DNA of 64,000 nt from Microglena sp. YARC (taxonomy: Eukaryota > Chlorophyta > Chlorophyceae > Chlamydomonadales > Chlamydomonadaceae): positions 175,748,721-175,812,720 of the forward strand of contig CM039462.1 in assembly GCA_022414725.1 (NCBI GenBank), written 5' to 3'. Each line of letters opens with the position of its first letter. Position 1 is the first letter of the stretch. The position numbers and the translations under genes are program-made. The notes beneath the pieces were generated by a model. It saw only the letters and a list, made by a program, of their open reading frames with translations. It was not told the origin of the DNA and ran no database searches. Shown here in pieces: positions 54,701 to 64,000 of the stretch.

Positions 54701-57700
54701 GATGTGTTGATATGTGTGCACTAAAAAAAAATGAGTTGGCAATGCGCCTGTGTTGGTATGTTGAATTGTGCACTTACACATGGATGTATGAATGTGTGCA
54801 CGTTACACATAACATGTGTCATGGCTGGCTGCTGTCATGTTTGTGGCATGTGGATGGTTTGGGTATGTGGTTGCACTACAATTGTGTGCGTGGCTGTGTG
54901 TACATGTTTTTGTTGCCATGGATGTATGAATGTGTGCACTACAAAATGTGTGTATTGGCTTTGTGTGCATGTTTTGCAATGGATTGGTAAATGATTTGAA
55001 TGGTGTGACTACACATGATGTGTGGCATGTTGTGCATGGCTCTGTGTGCATGTTGTGCATGTGGATGTATGAATGTGCACCTACACCTAAATGTGTGCAT
55101 GGCTGTGTGCATGTTTGGTTGCATGGGATGGTTGAAATGTGTGCCTACTTTGTGTGAGCATATGTGTGGCATTGGCTGTGTGCTGTTTGTGCATCGGAAA
55201 TGGGGTTGAGATGTTGTGCCACTACAAATGATGTGTACATGTCTACTGTACAGGGCGTACCCTTTCGCCCGTGGCTGTGCTGCCTATGCTTTGTGCATGG
55301 ATGTAGAAGAATGGCTTTGTCACTACAGTCGTTAAAAAAAATGTTGTGTGCATGGCTGTGTGCCATGGTATTGTGCATGGCATGGATGGTTTATGAATGT
55401 GTGCCCCCATACATACATTTTAATGTGTGCATGGCTTGTGCATGTTTAGTCATGTTTGTAGCATGGTGTTATGAATGTGTGCACTACCAAAGTGGTGTTA
55501 CGCACGTAAAAATATGTGTGCAAGTGCTGTTGTGGCATATATGCATGGATGTATGATGTGTGCCACTAAACACATATGTGGTGCCATCGGCTGTGTGCAT
55601 GTTTGTGGCATGGATGTATGAATGTGTGGCACTACAATGTGTGTGAATGGCTGTGTGCCATGTTTTGTGCATTGGATGTATGAATGTGTGCAACTAATAG
55701 TATGTGTGCATGTGCTTGTGGTGCATGTTTTGTGGCAATTGGATGCTATTGAATGTTGTGCACAGTACAACATATGTGTCTCGACATGGCTTGTGTGCAT
55801 GTGCTTTGTGCAGCGATGGATGTATTGGTAATGTGAATGCGGTAGCACCTTGAAAAAATTGTGTACGTGCATGGCTGTGTGGCATATGTTTGTTGCATGG
55901 ATGTATGAAATGTGTAACACTGACTCAACATATGTGTGCCATTGGCTGTGTGGGCAATGTTTGTTTGCCACCGGATGTATGGGAATGTGTGCCTTACCTC
56001 AAATGTGTGTGCAATGGCTGCTGTGCTTGTTTGTGGCATTGTGGTTGATGTGGTGCACTACACATCATGTGTCATCGGCTGTGCTGCGATGTTCTGTTGC
56101 ACGGTATGTTGAATGTGTGCAACTGACATCATATGTAGTGCACTGGCTGGTTGCCATGTTTGCATTGGATGTATGTAATGTGTGCACTATATGTGTGGGT
56201 GCTAGGCGGGTGGTCATTGTTTGTGCTTTGGATGGTGGTGGAATGTGGTGCACTACAAGATTAACATGGCTGTGTGGCATGGTCTTGTCGGGGTTATGTT
56301 GCATCAGACACATGACGATGGCTCGTGTTGCATATGTTTTTGCATGATGCGTTGAATGTGTGCTACGACTATGTGTGCATGCTGTCGATGAGGACTCATT
56401 AGAAACGACTGATGCTGGCTACATACTGTTGTGCAATGGCTGTGTGCATGTTTGGTTGCATGGGATGGTTGACATTGTGTGCACTACACCATTATGTGTA
56501 CAAGAGGCGTGTGCTGCATCGGTTGTGCATTGGTATGGTTTGAATTGTGTGTGGCACTTAAAAAAATTACATATGTGTACGAATGGGCTTGTGTGCATGT
56601 TTGTGCATGAATGAATGTGATGAATGTGTGCACTATACATCTATGGTGTGCATGGGCTCGCTGTGAAATCATAGACACACAGCCACCTCACCACTGATGG
56701 TGTGACTACATTGTGTGGCATGGGAGGCTTGGTGGGTGCATTTTGTGCATTCGGATGTATGAATGTGTGCGACATACACAATATGTCGTGCATGGCTGTG
56801 TGCATGTATGGTATTTGGGTTGCATGGATGCTATGAAATGTGTGCCATCTAACAGCGTAATGTGTGTGCATGGCGGTGTGACATCAGTTTGTCGCATGGA
56901 GTGGTTGAACGTGTGCAACTACACCATACATATGTGTTGGCACTGGGATGGCTGTTTGAAATGCCGTCTTGTTGCGAAGGATGTATGTGATGCAGTTGTG
57001 CAACTCATCTTACGAAATGTGTTGTGCATCGGGCTGTGTGGCCGCATGCTTTGTGGCATGGGATGGTATATAATGTGTGCACTAGCCTCAACCATATGTG
57101 CATGAATCTGTGGTCATGGTTTGTGTGCATTGGGATGGTTGAATCGTGCTACATACCACATATGTGTAGATCGCTGTGTGGTCATGTTTGTGCATGGATC
57201 TGGAAGTGGCGTATGAATGTGTGGCATGTGCTGACAAAGCTCTGTGTGCGCATGGTCTCTGTGGTCATAGTTTGTGCCATGGATGGTTGACAATTGTTCG
57301 CACTGACACATTAGGTGTGCATGGCTGTGTGCAGTGGTTTGTGCAAATGGATTGTTTGACATGTGTGCACTTAAAACAATATGTGGCATGTGGGCTGTGT
57401 GTATGTTTGTGCAGGATGTATGATATTGTGCACCTACAAATTGTTGTCGCAGTTCGGCTGTGTGAATGTTTGGTGCCATTGGGATGTTGATAATGTGTGG
57501 ACACTACAAATGTGTGTGCATGGCTGTGTGCATGTTATGTGCATGGAGTATGAATGTCGTGCACGTACAACAATAATTGTTGGTGCTATGGCTGTAAGTG
57601 AACTGTTGTGCATGTATGTACGTAATGTATGCCACCTCATCCAAATTATGTGTGCATGACTGTGTGCCACATTGTTTTTGCATGGATGTAATAGGAATGT

Positions 57701-57857
57701 GATGTGAATCTCAACATATGTGTACATGGCTGTGTGTGCAAGTTTGTGCATGGATGTACTCAATGTGTGCACTCACCACATAATGTGTACTGGCGGCTGT
57801 GTTGATGTTTGTGCATGGATGTATGAATGTGTTGCACTACACATATGTCGTACATGT
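45725..57857 (+). repeat. Large 59-bp satellite array, plus orientation
   Basis: About 200 units of 59 bp. The unit starts GTGTGCATGGCTGTGTGCAT, then GTTTGTGCATGGATGTATGA, then ATGTGTGCACTACACATAT. Variants: GGTTGAATG for GTATGAATG, ACTAAAAAATATG for ACTACACATATG, ACTACAAATGTG. The unit-to-unit joint ACACATATGTGT is a 12-bp palindrome. From about 47.5 kb on, single-base indels increase, and from about 51 kb to the gap units are hard to align. Short frames (MCALHICVHG-type) are artefacts. Confidence 0.95.
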
Positions 57858-58857
57858 NNNNNNNNNNNNNNNNNNNNNNNNNNNNNNNNNNNNNNNNNNN
57901 NNNNNNNNNNNNNNNNNNNNNNNNNNNNNNNNNNNNNNNNNNNNNNNNNNNNNNNNNNNNNNNNNNNNNNNNNNNNNNNNNNNNNNNNNNNNNNNNNNNN
58001 NNNNNNNNNNNNNNNNNNNNNNNNNNNNNNNNNNNNNNNNNNNNNNNNNNNNNNNNNNNNNNNNNNNNNNNNNNNNNNNNNNNNNNNNNNNNNNNNNNNN
58101 NNNNNNNNNNNNNNNNNNNNNNNNNNNNNNNNNNNNNNNNNNNNNNNNNNNNNNNNNNNNNNNNNNNNNNNNNNNNNNNNNNNNNNNNNNNNNNNNNNNN
58201 NNNNNNNNNNNNNNNNNNNNNNNNNNNNNNNNNNNNNNNNNNNNNNNNNNNNNNNNNNNNNNNNNNNNNNNNNNNNNNNNNNNNNNNNNNNNNNNNNNNN
58301 NNNNNNNNNNNNNNNNNNNNNNNNNNNNNNNNNNNNNNNNNNNNNNNNNNNNNNNNNNNNNNNNNNNNNNNNNNNNNNNNNNNNNNNNNNNNNNNNNNNN
58401 NNNNNNNNNNNNNNNNNNNNNNNNNNNNNNNNNNNNNNNNNNNNNNNNNNNNNNNNNNNNNNNNNNNNNNNNNNNNNNNNNNNNNNNNNNNNNNNNNNNN
58501 NNNNNNNNNNNNNNNNNNNNNNNNNNNNNNNNNNNNNNNNNNNNNNNNNNNNNNNNNNNNNNNNNNNNNNNNNNNNNNNNNNNNNNNNNNNNNNNNNNNN
58601 NNNNNNNNNNNNNNNNNNNNNNNNNNNNNNNNNNNNNNNNNNNNNNNNNNNNNNNNNNNNNNNNNNNNNNNNNNNNNNNNNNNNNNNNNNNNNNNNNNNN
58701 NNNNNNNNNNNNNNNNNNNNNNNNNNNNNNNNNNNNNNNNNNNNNNNNNNNNNNNNNNNNNNNNNNNNNNNNNNNNNNNNNNNNNNNNNNNNNNNNNNNN
58801 NNNNNNNNNNNNNNNNNNNNNNNNNNNNNNNNNNNNNNNNNNNNNNNNNNNNNNNNN
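57858..58857. other. Assembly gap (1000 N)
   Basis: Exactly 1000 N, a placeholder length. True size unknown. It separates two oppositely oriented arrays of the same satellite, so it may hide the centre of a large inverted repeat. Confidence 0.99.
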
Positions 58858-59025
58858 GTGTCAAAATCATGTACAGTGTCAAAGTAAAGTAGAGTGTCAA
58901 AATGATGTACAGTGTCAAAAGCTGATTGTACAGTACAGTGTCAAAGTAGATGTGAAATAGAGTGCACAACAATTCAAACCAAAATCCCATGCCAGAAAAC
59001 ATGCAACGGCAGCCAGGCACACACA
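58858..59025. repeat. AGTGTCAAA-type short repeats
   Basis: ACAGTGTCAAA or AGAGTGTCAAA recurs about five times in the first 95 bases after the gap, with TCATGTAC or GATGTAC between. Isolated copies of AGTGTCAAA are also at about 63522 and 63887. The rest is unremarkable. Confidence 0.7.
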
Positions 59026-62000
59026 TTTGTAAAATGCCACATTAATACATCCATGCACAAACATGCAACAGCAGGTGGCACATATGTGTAGTGACACATT
59101 CACCCCATCCATCAGCAACATGCACACCGCCTGCACACATATGTGTAAGTGCAAACATCAATACATCCTTGCACAAACATGCCACAAGCCATGCACACAT
59201 TTGTGTCGTGAAACATTTCAACCATCCATTGCACAAACATGCAACAGCATGCACACACATTTGTAGTGACACATTCATAAAATCCATGCACAAACATCCA
59301 CACAGCATGCCACATATGTGGTGTACCATTCATACATCCATGCACAAATACATGCACACAGCCAATGCACACATATTTTTTAGTGCCACATTCATACATC
59401 CATACAAAAATGCACACAGCCATGCCAACACATATGTGTAGTGCACAACATCATACATCCATGCACAAACAGCACACAGCCTGCACACATATGTGTAGTG
59501 CACACATCATACATCCATTGCCAACTGCACCAGCATCAAACACATTGAGTGCACACTTCAATCCATCCATGCACAAACATTGTACACAGCCATGCAACAA
59601 CATATTTTTTAGTGCACAATTCATACATCCATGCACTATCATGCACACAGCATTTCACACATATTTAGGCACACATTCATACATCCTGACAAACTGCACA
59701 CAGCCCCATGCACCATATGTGTAGTGCACACATTCAAACCATCCATGCAACAAACATGCACACAGCCATGCTACCTAATGTGTAGTGCAAAACTACAATT
59801 CATACATCCATGCAAAACATTCACACAGCATGCAACACATAGGTGTAGTTGCAACATTCTACATTCCACACAAATGCCACAGCCATGTAAACATGTGTGT
59901 GCACACATTCAACCATCCATGCACAACATTCACACAGCCATGTACACACATTTTTAGTGCACACATTGCAACCATCCATGCACAAACATGCACACCGCCA
60001 TGCATCACATATGTGTAGTGCACAACTTCATACATCCATGCACAAACTGCACACAGCCATGCACACACTTGTAGTGCACACATCATCACATCCATGCACA
60101 ACATGCACACAGCCATGCACACAATGTGTAGTGGCACCCATTCATTACATCATGCAAAACATGCAACACAGCCAGCCACACACATTTGTAGTGGCACACT
60201 CATACATCCATGCCACAAACAGCACACAGCCATGCACACATATGTGTAGTGCACACATTCATACATCCATGCACAACATTCACCAGCCATGCACACATAG
60301 TGTATGCACACATTCAACATCCATGACAAACATACACACAGCCATGCACAACTCAATTTTTCGTGCAACACATTCAACATCCATGCACAAACATGCACCA
60401 GCCATGCACTAATATGTGTATGTGCACACATTCAACCATCCATGCACAGAACATGCAGCACGCCATGCACGACATATGTAGCCCACAGTGTGGAGGGGCT
60501 GTCCTATGATTCACACAGCATGCACACATATGTGTAGTGCACATATTCATGACATCCATGCACAAAACATGCACACAGCCATTACACATATGTGTAGTGC
60601 AACAACATCTCAACCATCCATGCACAAACATGCACCAGCCATGTACACATATGTGTAGTGCACACAATTCAATCCATCCATGCACAACATGCACACAGCC
60701 ATGCACACAACATTTGGGTATGCACAAATTCATACATCCATGCACAAACATGCAACACGCCATGTGCATCAATATGTGTAGTGCAGCACATTCACCATCC
60801 ATGCAAAACATGTCACCCGCATGCACACACATTTGTAGTTGCGCACATTCATCATGCCATGCACAAACATGCACACAGCCATGCACACATATGGTAGTGC
60901 ACACATTCATACATCGTGCACAACATTGACACAGCCATGCACACATATGTGTAGTGCAACACAATTCATACATCCATGCACTAACATTGCACACAGCTAG
61001 CACACATATGTGTAGTGCACATCATCATAATCCATGGCAAAACATTCACACAGCCATGTACACACATTTGTAGTGCACTACATTCACATCCTGCACAAAC
61101 ATGCACACAGCCATGCACACATATGTGTACGTCACACATTCAACCATCCATGCACAAACATGCCACACAGCCATGCACACACATTTGTATGCAGCACATT
61201 CATACATCCATGCACAAACATGCACACAGACATGCACAACATTTGTAGTGCACACATTCATACATCCAGCACAACATGCAACAGCCATCGTACACATAGT
61301 TTGATAGTGCACACATCATACATCATGCAACAAACATGCACACAGCCACGCACACTCATTGTAGTGCACACATTCAACCATCCATTGCACCAAAACATGC
61401 ACACAGCAATGCACACACATTGTAGTGCACACATTCATACATTCCATGCACAAACATGCCACAGCCAATGCACACATAATTGTAAGTGCCACACATTCAT
61501 ACGTCCATGTCACAACATGCCACAGCCGATGCACACGGACATTTGTAGTGCAATCATTCAAACAATCCTGCACAAACATAGCACACAGCCATGCAACATA
61601 TGTGTATTGCACACATTCATACATCCATGCACAAACATTCACACAGCCATGCACACTTATGTGTAAGTCACACATTCATACATCCATGCACAAACATACA
61701 ACACAGCCATGACAACACATATGTTGAGTGCTCACATTCAACACACATGCACAACATGCACACCAAGCCATTGCACACATTTGTAGTGCACACATTCAAA
61801 CATCCATGGCACAAACATGCACACAGCCATGCACACATATGTAGCCACATCAGTGTGAGGGGCTGTCTATGATTCACACAGCCATGCACACATATGTGTA
61901 GTGCACACATTCATCATCCTGCACAAACATGCACACACCATGTACACATATGTGTAGTGCAATACATTCAACCACCATGCAACAAACAGCACACAGATGG

Positions 62001-63465
62001 TACGCATAATTGTAGTGCACACATAACCATCCATGCACAAACATGCACGGCAGCCATGCCACACACCATTTGTAGTGCACACATTCATACATCAATCGCA
62101 CAACATGCACACAGCCAGTGTCACATATTGTACGTGCACACATTCAACATTCCGATGCACAACATCCACCGCCATGCACCACATTTGTAGTGCACACATC
62201 CATACATCCATGCACACATGGCAACACCAGCCATGCACACATATGTGTAGTGCACACGATTCATACATCCGTGCACAAACATGCACACAGCCATGCACAC
62301 ATATGTGTAAGTGCACACAATTCAACCATCCATGCCACAAACATGCACACAGCATGCACACACATTTGTAGTGCAACCATTCATACATCCATGCAACAAA
62401 CATGCACACAGCCATGCACACATATTGTGGAGTGTACAAACATTCATAGCATCCATGCACAAACTGCACACATCCATGCACAACAATATTTTTTAGTGCA
62501 CACATTCATCACATCCAATGTCACAAACATGCACACAGCCATGCACACATATGTGTAGTCACAGCATTCATACATCATGGCACAAACATTCCACACAGCC
62601 ATGCACACATAGTGTAGTGAACACATTCATACAATCCATGCCAATACACACAGCCATGACACCTCATTTTTTAAGTGCACACATTCAAACATGCCATGAC
62701 AATACATGCACACAGCCATGCACACATATTGTGTAGTGCAACATTCAACCATCCATGCACAAACATGCACACAGCCATGCACACATATGTAGCCACATAG
62801 TGTGAGGGGCTGTCTATGAATTCACACAGCCATGCACACATATGTGTAGTGCACACATTCATACATCCCATGCACAAAGAACAGCACACAGCCATGTACA
62901 CATATGTGTAGTGCACACATTCAACAATGCCATGCAAACAAACCATGCACACAGCCATGCACGCACATTGTAGTGCAACACATCATAAAGTCATGCACAA
63001 ACATCAACCAGCCATGAACACATTTGTAGTGCACACATTCATACATCCATGCACAAACATGCACACCGCCATGCGCACATATGTGTAGTGCACACATTCA
63101 ACCATCCATGCAACAACTGCACACAGCCATGCACACACATTTTAAGTGCACACATTCATAATCCAGGCACAAACATGCACACAGCCATGCACACACATTT
63201 GTTGCACACAATCATACATCCATGCCACAACTGAAACAGCCATGTAAACATATGTGTAGTGCCACATCATTAACATCCATGCAAAACATCCCAGCCACGC
63301 ACACTCATTTGTAAGTGCACACATTCATCCATCCATGCACAAACATGCACACAGCATGCAAACATTTGTATGCGCACACATTCATCACATCCATCACAAA
63401 CATGCACACAGCCATGCACACATATGTGTAGTGCACACATTCATACTCATGCACAAAACATGGCT
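59026..63465 (-). repeat. 59-bp satellite array, inverted orientation
   Basis: Same family, reverse-complemented relative to 45725-57857: units contain CATACATCCATGCACAAACA and CACATATGTGTAGTGCACAC. Indel-rich throughout. Three short pieces of 40-bp satellite are embedded at about 60480-60511, 61843-61873 and 62791-62820. Confidence 0.93.
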
Positions 63466-64000
63466 CAAAAGCTCGAATGCGATACACATTTGCGTTGTCA
63501 CACTAACTAGATATGCATTACAGTGTCAAAAGTAAAATACATGTAGAGGCAATCCAAAACAAGGCCACACGTACACACGCTGATCGACAGCATAAATATG
63601 TGGTAGTATGTGCGCTAACCACTAGTATTGTTACAACAAAGTGACTATAACAGTATAAGTAAGAGTCGATCACAAAAACATTTGATCGTACCAGGTGCTA
63701 ATAAGTAAAGGCAGACTCGCTCACACCAATGAATGTTAGTGACAGTGGTGCATCAATATCAGTGATGGAAGAGAGTGCAAGTCGTCAAAAATGCAATCAG
63801 TACATATAGAAGCTAGAAAGTCATACAGATGGCATATAAATGGCAATGAGCTTATAAATGTGTGTCTTAAGTAAAGTGAATAGTGTCAAAATCGAACATT
63901 TAAAGATAGTCCAAGTAACCGGAACTCTCCTCTCCATCCTCATCACTCTGCACTACAGCCATGCCACATATGTGTAGTGCACACCAGTTTCAATCTCTCT
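63466..64000. other. Unique sequence without identifiable features
   Basis: AT-richer sequence, no credible reading frame or repeat array. Two AGTGTCAAA copies, and a final fragment of the 59-bp unit (GCCACATATGTGTAGTGCAC) at about 63962-63982. Confidence 0.5.

Noticed and set aside
45760..57800. Dozens of Cys/His-rich short frames (MCALHICVHG-type) in the 59-bp array
   Set aside because: Periodic translation of the satellite; they shift frame with each indel.
57720..59026. Long frames across the gap
   Set aside because: Made of unknown residues from the 1000 N.

Overview
This is a eukaryotic nuclear window dominated by repeats. The evidence is phase-consistent spliceosomal intron signals on the minus strand, a complete Ty1/copia LTR retrotransposon, remnants of LINE-type reverse transcriptases, and kilobases of satellite DNA. 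No rRNA, tRNA, operon or bacterial signal was seen. Codon and protein style suggest a green alga or another protist with a repeat-rich genome, but I cannot name the organism.

The backbone is a direct segmental duplication. Copy A covers about 1-21044 and copy B about 28042-43895. Both carry the same three genes in the same order: (1) a minus-strand multi-exon gene for a Lys/Glu/Ala/Gly-rich protein of unknown function; (2) a plus-strand gene for a His-Cys box (I-PpoI-like, His-Me finger) endonuclease, preceded by a 19-bp minisatellite; (3) a minus-strand gene for a JmjC-like Fe(II)/2-oxoglutarate oxygenase. The copies have decayed differently. In A the endonuclease has two in-frame stops and the JmjC gene has one, while gene 1 looks intact as far as the window edge. 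In B the endonuclease and JmjC genes are open, but gene 1 is broken by a 7260-bp copia element inserted in its second exon. The endonuclease gene differs at only 6 of 858 sites between copies.

The copia element (30177-37436) has 340-bp LTRs that look identical, a 5-bp target duplication (TAGGC), and an empty site in copy A, so it inserted after the duplication. Its gag and pol are in one frame, separated only by a single UGA. Pol has no AUG before the protease active site, so stop readthrough or a very recent nonsense mutation is implied.

The minisatellite upstream of the endonuclease has about 27 units in B and about 600 units (11.4 kb) in A. In A it forms a higher-order repeat of nineteen 19-bp units (361 bp). 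Between the copies (22-28 kb) lie small candidate exons, a tyrosine-recombinase-like remnant, a reverse-transcriptase tail remnant and several short tandem repeats. Right of copy B come a 5'-truncated LINE, a 12-bp repeat, and a 59-bp satellite array of about 12 kb. That array runs into a 1000-N gap and resumes on the far side in inverted orientation. Sequence near the gap is full of single-base indels, which probably reflects poor consensus. The last 500 bases hold nothing I can identify.
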